Positions 22,436 to 33,974 of a stretch of 64,000 nt of DNA are shown here, in pieces. The DNA comes from Stomoxys calcitrans (taxonomy: Eukaryota; Arthropoda; Insecta; Diptera; Muscidae). Positions within the stretch are counted from its first letter, which is position 1. Each line of letters begins with the position of its first letter. The notes under the pieces were generated by a model, which was not told where the DNA came from, did not search any database, and worked only from the letters and a program-made list of their open reading frames with translations. The translations under genes were made by a program, and so were the position numbers. The DNA is taken from contig NC_081552.1 of the NCBI RefSeq assembly GCF_963082655.1, positions 121,012,907-121,076,906 on the forward strand, read 5' to 3'.

Positions 22436-24516
22436 AACAAGTAAAAAGGCGTTAAGTTCGGCCGGGCCGAACTTTGGATACCCACCACCTCGGATTTATA
22501 TGTGAACCACCTTTCCTCAAAATCCGGTGCAAAATTCATAGCAGCTATGTTCCGATTTGGACCAGATACTAATAAGTAAAAGTTATTGTTCAATTGTATA
22601 TAACAAAATATTGGTCTTTTTAGTAGTTATATCTAAAAATAAACCGATCTGAACTATATACCACACGGATGTCGAAAAGCATAACATAAGTCAGTGTGTC
22701 AAATTTCAATCGCAATCGGATTAAAAATGCGCCTTTTATGGGGCCAAGACTTTAAATCGAGAGATCGGTTTATATGGCAGCTATATGCAAATCTTGATCG
22801 ATCTAGACCAACTTGAAGAAATATGTGGAGGGGCTTACCTTAACTATTTGTCCCAAATTTCGGCAACATCGAACAATAAATGCGCTTTTTATGGCCCCAA
22901 AACCTAAAACCGAGAGATCGGTCTGTATGGCAGCTGTATCCAAATCTGGACCGATCTGAGCCAAATTGACGGAGGATGTTGAAGGGTCTAATACAACTCG
23001 CTGTCCCAAATTTTCTCAAAATCGGATAATAAATGTGGCTTTTATGGGCCTAAGACCCTAAATTGGAGAATCGGTCTATATGGCAGCTATATGCAAATCT
23101 GAACCGATCTGAGCCATATTGACGGACGATGTCGAAAGGCCTAACACAACTCACTGTCCCAAATTTCAGCAAAATCGGATAATAGATGTAGCTTTTATGG
23201 GTCTATGACCCTAAATCGGAGGATCGGTCTATATGGCAGCTATATCCAAATCTGAACCGATCTGAGCCGTATTGACGGAGGACGTCGAAGGGCCTAACAC
23301 AACTCACTGTCCCAAATTTCAGCAAAATTGGGTAATAAATGTAGCTTTTATGGGCCTATGACCCTAAATCGGAGGATCGGTCTATATGGCAGCTATATCC
23401 AAATCTGGACCGATCTGTATTATACTGCAGAAGTATGTCAAGGGGCATAACTTTACTCACTGTCCCAAATTTCGGCGACATCGGGCAATAAATGCGCTTT
23501 TTATGGACTCAAAACTTTATACCGAGAGTGGCTATTATGGGCCTGTGGAATGTGGAATGTGGAATGTGGCTATTATGGGCCTTACACCATAAATCGGAGG
23601 ATCGATCTATATGGCAGCTATATCCAAATCTGGACCGATCTGAGCCAAATTAACGAAGGATGTCGATGGGCCTAACACAATTCACTGCCCCGAATTTCAT
23701 CAAAATCGGATAATAAATGTGGCTTTTGTGGGCCTAAGACCCTAAACCGGAGGATCGGTCTATATGGCAGCTACATCCAAATCTGAACCGATCTGGACCA
23801 AATTAAAGAAACATGTCAAAGTGCCTAAGACAACTCACTGTCCCAAATTTCAGCGAAATCGGACCATAAATGTGGCTTTTATGGGCCTTAGACTCTAAAT
23901 CGGAGGATCGGTCTATATGGCAGCTATATCCAAATCTTAATCGATCAGGGTCAAGTTGGACAAAAAATGTCGAAGGGCATCACACAATTCACTATCCCAA
24001 ATTTCAGCAAAATCAGTTAATAAATGTGGCTTTTATGGGCTTAAGACCCCAAATCGGAGGATCGGTCTATATGGCAGCTATATCCAAATCTAAACCGATC
24101 TGGGCCAAATTGACGGAGGATGTCGAAGGGCCCAACACAACTCACTGTCCCAAATTTCAGCAAAATCGGATAATAAATGTGGCCTTTATTGGCCTAAGAC
24201 CCTAAATCGGCGGATCCGTCTATATGGGGCTAAATCAACATATAGTCCGATATAGCCCATCTTCGAACTTAGCCTGCTTATGGATAAAAAAAGGTTAAGT
24301 TCGAATTTCAAAATTTCAGCTCAATATCTCTATTTTTGAAGACTGTAGCGTGATTTCAACAGACAGACGGACAAACGGACGGACATGTCTAGATCGTATT
24401 AGACTTTTACGCTGATCTAGAATATATATACTTTATAGGGTCGGAAATGGATATTTTGATGTGTTGCAAACGGAATGACAAAATGAATATACCCCCATCC
24501 GTCGGTGGTGGGTATA
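22436..24516 (-). mobile_element. Complete DINE-1-like element, subfamily II
   Basis: It starts AACAAGTAAAAAGGCGTT and has the palindrome at 22454-22474 (10-bp stem, single G centre), then TGGATACCCACCACC. About eleven units of roughly 153 bp follow ('ttttatgggcctaagaccctaaatcgg', 'tatatggcagctatatccaaatc'). The leader and TATACCC end follow near 24340-24516 ('atatatatactttatagggtcgg', 'cggtggtgggtata'). It differs from subfamily I in body and subterminal repeat but shares the hairpin and end. Confidence 0.8.
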
Positions 24517-24886
24517 AAAATCATTTTCTTAATATTGTATGACCATTTAGCGAAGTAAACTGGATTTAATGATTTTGGCATAGAATAAAACCTGCTGTCA
24601 AAAAAAGTAGGATTATTTCCATATACTTATATCTTTATAGAAACCATCAAATGTCAAATGACATTAAAACGGATTCCAGAAATATCACTCCTAAGAATTT
24701 TGAACAATTTTTTCGTTTGATTTTTGGGATATATAATGGCCGAATTTTGACAAGCAAATTTTCACCCAAAACATGACGGCAAAATTTTCAGACGTCTACT
24801 TTACGCCAATCCAAATTTCATGACTATACCTCTTTCCAAACTCGAGCTAAAATTTTTCTAAAGCAGCTCTATTCTTGGGTATTATC
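24517..24886. other. Unassigned flank of the Transib insertion
   Basis: 370 bases of non-repetitive-looking AT-rich sequence, including a short palindrome (AATGTCAAATGACATT region, about 24650-24665). No coding evidence. Confidence 0.4.
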
Positions 24887-24891
24887 CGTCG
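24887..24891. repeat. Transib target-site duplication, left (CGTCG)
   Basis: CGTCG directly precedes the CACAGTG terminus and is repeated at 30060-30064. A 5-bp GC-rich duplication is characteristic of Transib. Confidence 0.9.
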
Positions 24892-26322
24892 CACAGTGGG
24901 CCAAATGGCAAAAAAATTGGAAATAAGTCTACAACTTTTTATCTGTTGATTTTAGCCATACAAAATGTTCTAGACATTTGTAGAGGAGGACATAGGCTTT
25001 CAGAAAAGTGCTGTTGTTGGTCCATATCTTTAATACAGGGTGAGCTACAGGGTGTCAAAGTTGACCACTTTTGACTTCTCCAAGCTTCTGGGGGCCATAA
25101 CTTTTGATCTACTCAACCGATTTACATGATTTAGGACTCTAGAGAAAGAGCTTGACAAGATCTAAAAAACTTATGCATAAAGTACCATGCCATCGTGTAC
25201 TGTTAAGGAGTTATGAATTGTTTAATTTTAAAATATGAAAATTTGGCCTTGGTTTTTTTCAGTGTTTTTTAAATAACTCCGTCAATTTTAAAGCTATAAA
25301 CTTCATACTTCACACAAATTATGCCAGCATATGTGTGCATAAAATACAAAAGGAATCACGTGAATATCTTTGGCGGTTTAAAAATGGCATCGTTTTCAAT
25401 ATGAAAAATATTTTTTTTGTCAAAAAATTGCAAAATTTTTCAAAAAAGATACTCCCATTTCCTTTAAGTTTTCGCAAACTTTGGCCGTCAAAGCATTATC
25501 ATTTCTTTCCATTTTCACAAAGTCGAGGTATTAAGAAAAGTTTTAAGTGCTAATTTGGCTAATTTCGATATCAAACAACACCGTTATCTTAAGACCAAAA
25601 TGGCCAATTTTTTTACTAAACTTCAAAAGTTTCTCACTGGAAAAAAAGTTCCACGGGGATTTTTTCGCTTTTTTTGAACTTAAATGAAAGCTTAAAATGT
25701 TACCAACATTTTAAGGTATGTCTCGCCATATCCTAGCCATAAATGAGATCGTAGCGATCAAAATACTGAAAAAAGTCAATTTTCAAGTAGTGCTATATTC
25801 ATTGCTAAAAAACAAGTATTACGTCACATTTTATTGCAAAGATGTTAAATAAACTTTTATTTGGTAACACTTCTTCTACAAAACACAAAAAGAATCATGG
25901 AAATATCTCTATTCTATTCCATTTTATGGAACCGGCAATAAAAAAGTCAATTTTTCAAAAAAGTCGAATTTCCCAAATTTTGTTTTTGTTGTCCTAATTG
26001 CACATGACACACTATAGCCATATTTACGCAACATACCTTATCGTAAAGGAAATTTTCATACCTTTCCAACAATGTATAAAACATTTCTCAACTCGGATTC
26101 TATCTACTCTAAAATTCATTTACACTTCATTAAACTCTATATAAAAATGTCTATTTGTGAAATGGAACCTTATATGGGGCCTACACTAAAACATTGATAG
26201 ATTTGCCCAGGGTTTACAATACAAATGTGTTAGAATAAAAAAAGGTCTCCTGCCAAAGTTTAAAAAAATTGGAATAAAAATATGTGTTTTAGAGCGAAAA
26301 CACTTCGCATCGGCGTGCGTTT
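24892..26322 (+). repeat. Transib left terminal inverted repeat
   Basis: It pairs in reverse complement with 28632-30059 over its whole length, from CACAGTGGGCCAAATGGC to CGGCGTGCGTTT. A run of seven A (24910-24916) lies 11 bp inside the CACAGTG heptamer. ORFs within it are incidental. Confidence 0.93.
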
Positions 26323-26370
26323 ATATGTATATTAGCTACTCCCAAAATAAAAAAGCATTTTAGTTTTGTA

Positions 26371-28235
26371 TTATTTGATTTTATTCTCTACCAAATAATC
26401 TAAGGTATCAAAATTTAAAAGCTCTTTAATTTGAATGGCATCGGGATCGTCCTTATCTATATCGTCACATATTTTTGGTAGCCATTTAGTTCTGATGGTG
26501 TATAGTACCGGATCAGACGATAACAATAAATATTGAAGTAAATCATAATTTTGGTTAAATTTGGTGCTCTTTCGGGTATTGAAAAGCCGGAACTGTTTAA
26601 CATCTCTATTACGGGATTCCTGAGCTTCTTCTGTAAGTTCTCCTAACGGAAGTATGTTGTATTCCACAATTTCCTTGCCATGATGTAAGACTTTATGTAC
26701 TGTCGGTGTTAAAGCTTTCCACGAATATAAATCAGATAAAATGTTTTTTGTGTCATTACTATAAGCTTCAAATTTGGTTGAATTTATCATCTTTTTGCTA
26801 TTGATTACAGCCAAAATCACTTTGAATCGTCTTAGCAAGTGTTCATCAAGACCGGTTATTTTAGATGTCGATACGGGGTCCTCAAAAAACCGCCTTGCCG
26901 AGTTGCCATCATTTGTGCTTCCGTATCCGTAAAGAGGTTTATCTATTATAAGTCCCTTTTGTTTAAACTCCAACTGGATTCGATTCTTCTCTTCCTGCCT
27001 CATTTTGTGAAGATCTTGGTTGTTTCTAGCAGAGACATCGCGGTCAGTTAATCGCCAGTTAATGCGTTTGCCACCTTTCCATCGATCATAGTGAGTTGTA
27101 GTTGAAACGAAACTTTTATATTTCTTCCCAATTGGTTTATAACAATCATGGGTAATGCAGCAATTTCTTCCTTTATTTCGTTCACCAAAGATCGTGTTGT
27201 GTTCCGGTCTTCCTTTGTATACTCAAACCGAATTGGGCGACATAAATATTTTGACCCAGGTGTTCTATTTATCCATATATCTTGAAATGCATTTTCTTTC
27301 GATGATGAAGATTGGTCCTTGTACAATCTCATTCTCAATGGTACTAATGATGCCATGAAAATTGATGCGAAGTTGGTATCTATTTCTGTTTGTTGCTTAT
27401 ATTCGGAAAATCCAGATGATCCATCACAACCCCATTTGCTGATCAAAACCACTTCGGAATTATTACATGTGTTCAACTGTTCTTCAGTAAAATTAGAAAT
27501 AATTCTAACAGCTGTATTTTCAACAAGATCAGCAAGTTTCACTCTTGCTTTTAATTCGTCCACGTATATATTTGATGGCACTATTTTCGTCCTGGTGTTG
27601 TACAATTTATGTTTTGAGGGTAAACAACCCCATCCTTTTTCACGAAGAGCCTTCCTCATTGTTGAGTATTTGTTTCTTGAGAGGCCTAGGTTCAAAATCA
27701 GGGCCAGTGCATCTTCCTCCGTGAATTCTGTAGTCGATTTTGGAGTTGGAATACTTTCTACCATTCTCTTTACCCTTTTCGGAGATGCTAATGGTAAAAC
27801 ATCGACAATTCGTCCAACATTTTTTGGTTGTGTTTTTAACAATGCTGTTTTGAACGTATCTTTTATTAAATTTGGCGGATGTGCCGCCAATAGTTCCTCT
27901 TGTTTTTTCTTTTTGGTTTTCTCCGTAACTTCGTCGTATGCTTTGCTAGGCCGGCCGGGAATCAGCGGTTTAATTTCAATAAGTAGATCCGATTTCAGCC
28001 ACTTCTCATACATTTTGAAAAACTTGATTTTTGCGAATGAACATTCTGGCAACCTTCTCTCAAATGATTTGTAGAATTTTTCAAGTTTGTCTAAAGCGTC
28101 TTTATTTAGCCTTATTCCATATATGTGGTCCAAAGTGTAAACAAGTTCCTTAAATGACTCCGTGTATGATTTGGAATCATTTTTGATGTCCCATACAATT
28201 TTCGAAAGAGTGGAATACTTCAGTATGACTTCCAT
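26371..28235 (-). pseudogene. Transib transposase (RAG1-like), broken
   Basis: Two open segments: 28235-27048 (395 aa) and 27003-26371 (210 aa). The first has the conserved N-terminal GLSRNKYSTMRKALREKGWG and, in ISKWGCDGSSGFSEYK, the Asp (D271) matching the first catalytic Asp of RAG1. It then has WINRTPGSKYLCRPIRFEY and ends IDGKVANALTGD. The second has STNDGNSARRFF, and GELTEEAQESRNRDVKQFR with the Glu (E126) that aligns to the RAG1 catalytic Glu. Only 44 bases separate them. The second frame is open upstream of its Met (WRLTDRDVSARNNQDLHKM), so the break is a deletion plus frameshift, not an intron. The Cys-x2-Cys-like segment seen in copy A (9052-10414), and probably the second catalytic Asp, are lost. 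The family assignment rests on these motifs, the termini and the 5-bp duplication. Confidence 0.88.
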
Positions 28236-28631
28236 AACTTATAAATGTCCTTTACGCCTCTACAAAATATAATGAAGAAAATTTGGATTTTGTTCAAATA
28301 TTTATGCAATATATTCACAATTAATGACCCATTTCAGGTATCAGACGCAATCGTAAAAAGGGGTCCAAAGTGCCTCTTTTTACTTACTCTTCTATAATTA
28401 TTTACCTGGACTCGAATTTGGTTAAAAAAAATGACAATGAATTTTTTATGGGTAGGTTTTTTCACATTCATTGATACGGTGGATTTCCTGGGAATTCGAC
28501 ATAGCGAAACAGGTAACATTTGTCTGCATCAAATCTTAACACAAATATATATATATATGCAGGTATATTTCTAGGTTACTTTTTATTCAAAAATCATCAG
28601 CTTACATTAAAAATAGATGTAGGTACTATAC
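28236..28631 (-). other. Transib 5' non-coding region
   Basis: 396 bases between the transposase start and the right inverted repeat. The part from 28236 to about 28533 is conserved in copy A (about 10110-10405), which suggests leader or promoter sequence. I see no defined promoter motif. Confidence 0.6.
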
Positions 28632-30059
28632 AAACGCACGCCGATGCGAAGTGTTTTCGCTCTAAAACACATATTTTTATTCCAATTTTTTTAAACTTTG
28701 GCAGGAGACCTTTTTTTATTCTAACACATTTGTATTGTAAACCCTGGGCAAATCTATCAATGTTTTAGTGTAGGCCCCATATAAGGTTCCATTTCACAAA
28801 TAGACATTTTTATATAGAGTTTAATGAAGTGTAAATGAATTTTAGAGTAGATAGAATCCGAGTTGAGAAATGTTTTATACATTGTTGGAAAGGTATGAAA
28901 ATTTCCTTTACGATAAGGTATGTTGCGTAAATATGGCTATAGTGTGTCATGTGCAATTAGGACAACAAAAACAAAATTTGGGAAATTCGACTTTTTTGAA
29001 AAATTGACTTTTTTATTGCCGGTTCCATAAAATGGAATAGAATAGAGATATTTCCATGATTCTTTTTGTGTTTTGTAGAAGAAGTGTTACCAAATAAAAG
29101 TTTATTTAACATCTTTGCAATAAAATGTGACGTAATACTTGTTTTTTAGCAATGAATATAGCACTACTTGAAAATTGACTTTTTTCAGTATTTTGATCGC
29201 TACGATCTCATTTATGGCTAGGATATGGCGAGACATACCTTAAAATGTTGGGAACATTTTAAGCTTTCATTTAAGTTCAAAAAAAGCGAAAAAATCCCCG
29301 TGGAACTTTTTTTCCAGTGAGAAACTTTTGAAGTTTAGTAAAAAAATTGGCCATTTTGGTCTTAAGATAACGGTGTTGTTTGATATCGAAATTAGCCAAA
29401 TTAGCACTTAAAACTTTTCTTAATACCTCGACTTTGTGAAAATGGAAAGAAATGATAATGCTTTGACGGCCAAAGTTTGCGAAAACTTAAAGGAAATGGA
29501 GTATCTTTTTGAAAAATTTTGCAATTTTTTGACAAAAAAAATATTTTTCATATTGAAAACGATGCCATTTTTAAACCGCCAAAGATATTCACGTGATTCC
29601 TTTTGTATTTTATGCACACATATGCTGGCATAATTTGTGTGAAGTATGAAGTTTATAGCTTTAAAATTGACGGAGTTATTTAAAAAACACTGAAAAAACC
29701 AAGGCCAAATTTTCATATTTTAAAATTAAACAATTCATAACTCCTTAACAGTACACGATGGCATGGTACTTTATGCATAAGTTTTTTAGATCTTGTCAAG
29801 CTCTTTCTCTAGAGTCCTAAATCATGTAAATCGGTTGAGTAGATCAAAAGTTATGGCCCCCAGAAGCTTGGAGAAGTCAAAAGTGGTCAACTTTGACACC
29901 CTGTAGCTCACCCTGTATTAAAGATATGGACCAACAACAGCACTTTTCTGAAAGCCTATGTCCTCCTCTACAAATGTCTAGAACATTTTGTATGGCTAAA
30001 ATCAACAGATACAAAGTTGTAGACTTATTTCCAATTTTTTTGCCATTTGGCCCACTGTG
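28632..30059 (-). repeat. Transib right terminal inverted repeat
   Basis: Reverse complement of 24892-26322. It ends with a T7 run (30035-30041), 11 bp, then CACTGTG (30053-30059). Confidence 0.93.
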
Positions 30060-30064
30060 CGTCG
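30060..30064. repeat. Transib target-site duplication, right (CGTCG)
   Basis: An exact copy of 24887-24891, directly after CACTGTG. Confidence 0.9.
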
Positions 30065-30254
30065 TTAATGCGAACCTGGACACAGGCACACTTCCAAAAG
30101 ATACTGTCGCTGTGTTGGCAATCAATATCAAGTTCAGCTCTGACTTTATGACCAAATGTCACCACCGATATGTCTGTTCCTGCAACCAACAACTACCACA
30201 ATTTTCAAAAAAAAAAACAATCAATTGAGGTATCTTTACCAATTTTACAGTAAC

Positions 30255-30705
30255 AAGAATTTTGGCAATTTTCGGTTTATATCGCTACGTCCCTGGCTCC
30301 CATATAAACTGATCACCCGATTTTACTTCTTGAGACCTTACAAGCCGAAATTTTTGTCCAATGTGGCTGAAATTTTGCATGTAGTGTTCTGTTATGATTT
30401 CCAACAACTGTGCCAAGAACGGTGTAAGTAGGTCTATAACCTAAAATAGCCCCCATATCAACCGATCTTCCAATTTGCAAAATTTCAGCCACATCGGATG
30501 AGAATTGCGCTCTCTAGTGACTAAAGAACCCAATAACCACGATCGGTATATGTGGCAGCTATACTAAAACATGGACCGATTTGGCCCATTTACAACCCCA
30601 ACCAACCCCAACCATATATATGTGCAAAATTTCGAACGTCTAGTTTAACTCCTTCGAAAGTTAGCGTGCTTTCGACAGACGGACTTGGCTAGATCGACTT
30701 AAGAT
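30255..30705. repeat. DINE fragment with inverted units
   Basis: Units in plus orientation run to about 30475, then units in minus orientation to the 'gacagacggacttggctagatcg' leader. No ends are present. It is a scrambled remnant. Bases 30065-30254 are unassigned. Confidence 0.65.
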
Positions 30706-31207
30706 ATTTGAGCGCAGTGTACGAATTTGATATCCATCTTTTTGGGCCAAGTATCTCAAGGGCCGTCAATCTTGGTACCAAATTAAAGTGTTTTTGAGCA
30801 CCCACCTCTCCTAATAAACGGACCTTTAACCCGAATATAACATTTTGGTTTTATAAAATTTATTTAGAAGTGAGGACATAAACATTTTAGATCAAGCATC
30901 AGTAGAGTGCGAATTCGAGGAGTGGTTTACCAGTAGCCATAACAAATTATAAGAATGTAGACCCAGAAGAACCTATAAAGCTTTGAAAATATTTAGTCTT
31001 TAATCCAGAAAAATAAGTTTTCTGATTTCAGCTAATGCTCTTTGCCGATTTTATAACAAAATTTTTTAACATTGCAGGAAACAGTTTACACTTTTAAACT
31101 TCTAAACAAAAGCTAACAAACTTCCTACATATTTATGTACTTTTGTGGCAATTTTAAATGTACGTTTTAGGATTAAAAGCTTAAATATGATTTTTTTTTT
31201 TTTGATA
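30706..31207. other. Unassigned sequence
   Basis: About 500 bases with no recognised repeat or coding signal; it ends in a T-rich run before an X repeat. Confidence 0.4.
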
Positions 31208-33291
31208 CTAGCTGTCCCAGGCCAGATCCTGCGCCTTCTTTTACTTTATATGGAACAAAAGTTTCCTTGGAATATTTATTTTTAACAATTAAAGACCTTT
31301 TAGTGAAATGCCATGCTACGAAAATAGTATATCGCTTGACTAACAGTTTACCAATATAAGTGCCTTTATCTGAATCCCATACGATCTTTATTGGTCCACG
31401 AATTTAATTTTGGATGTAAGGTGTACTCCATTCATAAAATACTTTATTTCAGCCCGATATTCTCTTTATATCTGATTTAGGTGTGTTTTCGGGAGTGAGG
31501 TGGTCCCCCAGACACTTGGTCCTGAAAAAATATCAGCATCGTGCTCTTCTTTCCAATACCATTTACTTTAACCCCATATTGCCATTGATTTGGGGGAGTT
31601 TACACGATGAGGCGCCCCCCAAAATAGGTTATCAAATTCGTGTTCTAATCTAAAATATCTTTCATTTGAGCCACATATTGGCATGGTCGAAAAATTTTTA
31701 CCCTTTGGGGGGTGTTTTGGGGAAGGGGTGATGCCCTAAAAACGTGGTCCTACATTTGTATATCAAATTCATATTTTACTCCCAAATACCGAAAGTGGGT
31801 ATCAATTCTTGCTCTACCGCACAATCAATTTCATTTAAGCTCTATATTGACATGGTCGGTAAATATGGCCGATTTAGGGGTGTTATGGTGATTGAGGTGG
31901 TCACCCAAATACTAAGTCCGGAAAATATATCAGCAACGTTTTCTACTCTCAAATATCTATATATAATTTATTTGAACCCCATATTGCCATTGGCCTCAAA
32001 ATTGGATATCAAATTCGTTTTCTAATCTCATTTAAACTGCTTATTGCAAAAGTCAGCAAATATGTCCGGTTTGAGGTATTGGTCCTAAAAACTATAAATA
32101 TTTAGTCCACTCTCTTTTAGACCCAAATTGTCTTGGTGAGCAAATACGTCCTATTTGGGGGTTGTTATGGTGGTGGGACGTCCCCTAGAGAGTTGGTCCC
32201 TAATGTTGATATCAGATACGTGGTATACTCCCAAATACCTTTAATTTGAGCCACATATTCACATAATCGGCAAACAGCAAACATGACCGGCTTGGGGGGT
32301 GTTTTGGGGGATGGGAGGCCACTCAGTGGGTTGGCCTTGAAAATATATATCAGATTCGTGTTTTACTCTAATAACCCTCTTATTTGAGCCTCATATTGCA
32401 ATAGTCAGCAATTACTTTCTATTTGGGTGGTGTTGTGGGGGTGGGGTGGCCCCATTGACACTTTTCCCGAATATTGATATCAGATTCGTGCTTTACTCCC
32501 AAAGACCTTTTATTTGAGCCCCATATTTCTATGGTCGTAAATTTTGTCCCCTTTGTGGGATGTTTTTGGTAAGTGGTGGTCCCACATTAGGATATTAGAT
32601 TCGTATTCTACTCGCAAATAGCTTTCATTTGAGTCCCATATTGCCAAGGTAGGTAAATACGTCCGATTTAGGGGTTGAGGTGGTTCCCCTAACACTTGGT
32701 CCGACAATTGGATATCAGATACGTTTTCTTATCCCAAATACCTTTCATTTGCGTCCCATCTTGTCATGATTAGTCAAAATATATGTTTATTAGGTTTTAG
32801 GGTTGGGCGGCCCCCTAAGGTACCCCATCCGAAATTTGGATATCAATACTATATGAGAACACACAAAATTTCGCTTAAATCGCACCACCCATCTTCGAGA
32901 TCAGGCGTTTCTAAAAATTAGGGTAAGGGGAAGGGTCCGTCCCCCTTCAGATACCAAAAAATTTATTAGTAACCTATTTTCACCAAGTGATCTTTGTGCA
33001 TCATCTGCTAAAATTTTGAGAAAATCGGTTCAGCCGTTTCTGAGTCTATAAGGAACACACAAACATACAAACAAACACAAATTGACCCATGAAACACTTA
33101 GTTCCGCAATTGGATATCAGATTCGTTTTCTACTCTCACATACCTTAGATTTGAGTCCCATATTGTAGTGGTTGGTATATAAATCCGTTTGCCGGGTTTT
33201 AGGGTGGGCGGCTCTCCTATGCATCCCACCCCAGAATTTGATATCAAAGTTTTTGCTTTTAGATCCTTCCTATCTTCCTATATTTTACTTT
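31208..33291 (+). repeat. X repeat
   Basis: It starts CTAGCTGTCCCAGGCC, followed by the 'cttcttttactttatatggaac' head. Degenerate units run to the 'ttcagccgtttctgagtctata' tail at about 33025-33080. A further short X-like unit (33086-33291) follows before a DINE starts. Confidence 0.8.
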
Positions 33292-33974
33292 TGTACCCTC
33301 CACAATAGAATGGGGGTATACTAATTTCGTCATTCTGTTTGTAACTACTCGAAATATTCGTCTGAGACCCCATAAAGTATATATATTCTTGATCGTCGTG
33401 AAATTTTATGTCGATCCAACCGTTCGTCTGTTTGTCGAAAGCACGCTAACTTCCGAAGGAGTAAGGATAGCCGGTTGAAATTTTGCACAAATACTTCTTA
33501 TTAGTGTAGGTCGGTTGGTATTGTAAATGGGCCATATCGGTCCATGTTTTGATATAGCTGCCATATAAACCGATCTTGGGTCTTGACTTCTAGAGCCTCT
33601 AGAGTGCGCAATTCTTATCCGATTCGAATGCAATTTTACACGACGTGTTTTGTTATGATATCCAACAATTGTGCCATGTATGGTTCAAATCGGTCCATAA
33701 CCTGATATAGCTGCCATATAAACCTTGACTTCTTGAGCCTCTAGAGTGCGCAATTCTTATCCGATTGGAATGAAATTGTGCACGACGTGTTTTGCTATGA
33801 TATCCAACAATTGTGCTAAGTATGGTTCAAATCGGTCCATAACCTGATTAGCTGCCATATAAACCGATCTTGGGTCTTGGCTTCATGAGCCTCTAGAAGG
33901 CGCAATACCTATCCGATTGGAATGAATTTTTGCACGTAGTATTTTGATATAATACCCAACTGTGCAAAGTATGG
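33292..33974 (+). mobile_element. DINE-1-like subfamily I, 3' truncated
   Basis: It has a degraded start (TGTACCCTCCACAATAGAATGGGGGTATAC), the leader and about three and a half units. It stops mid-unit at 'caaagtatgg' where an oppositely oriented DINE begins. Confidence 0.75.

Larger units (their letters stand above)
24892..30059 (-). mobile_element. Transib DNA transposon with 1.43-kb terminal inverted repeats
   Basis: A 5168-bp element bounded by CACAGTG...CACTGTG termini and CGTCG duplications. Each end is a near-perfect inverted repeat of about 1430 bp. The ~2.3 kb between them holds one minus-strand transposase gene related to RAG1. The inverted repeats differ at only a handful of positions that I could see: a substitution near 24939, single-base indels near 25446 and 25455, and a substitution near 25703. 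This suggests a recent insertion or ongoing repair of one arm from the other. The transposase is broken, so it would need help in trans to move. Confidence 0.92.

Noticed and set aside
18651..24516. Regularly spaced repeats that could suggest a CRISPR array
   Set aside because: Units are ~153 bp, directly adjacent, diverged, and found in many DINE copies of a eukaryotic genome; there are no short repeats with unique spacers.
24892..24918. Functional V(D)J recombination signal
   Set aside because: Flies have no V(D)J recombination; the likeness reflects the shared origin of Transib ends and RSSs.
27319..28074. 251-codon plus-strand ORF
   Set aside because: It is antisense to the Transib transposase, whose minus-strand frame has recognisable motifs; the plus frame has none.
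29877..30228. Overlapping ORFs on both strands near the right end of the Transib
   Set aside because: They lie in or cross the inverted repeat and flank, are not conserved as proteins, and the minus one is mirrored only because the arm is.
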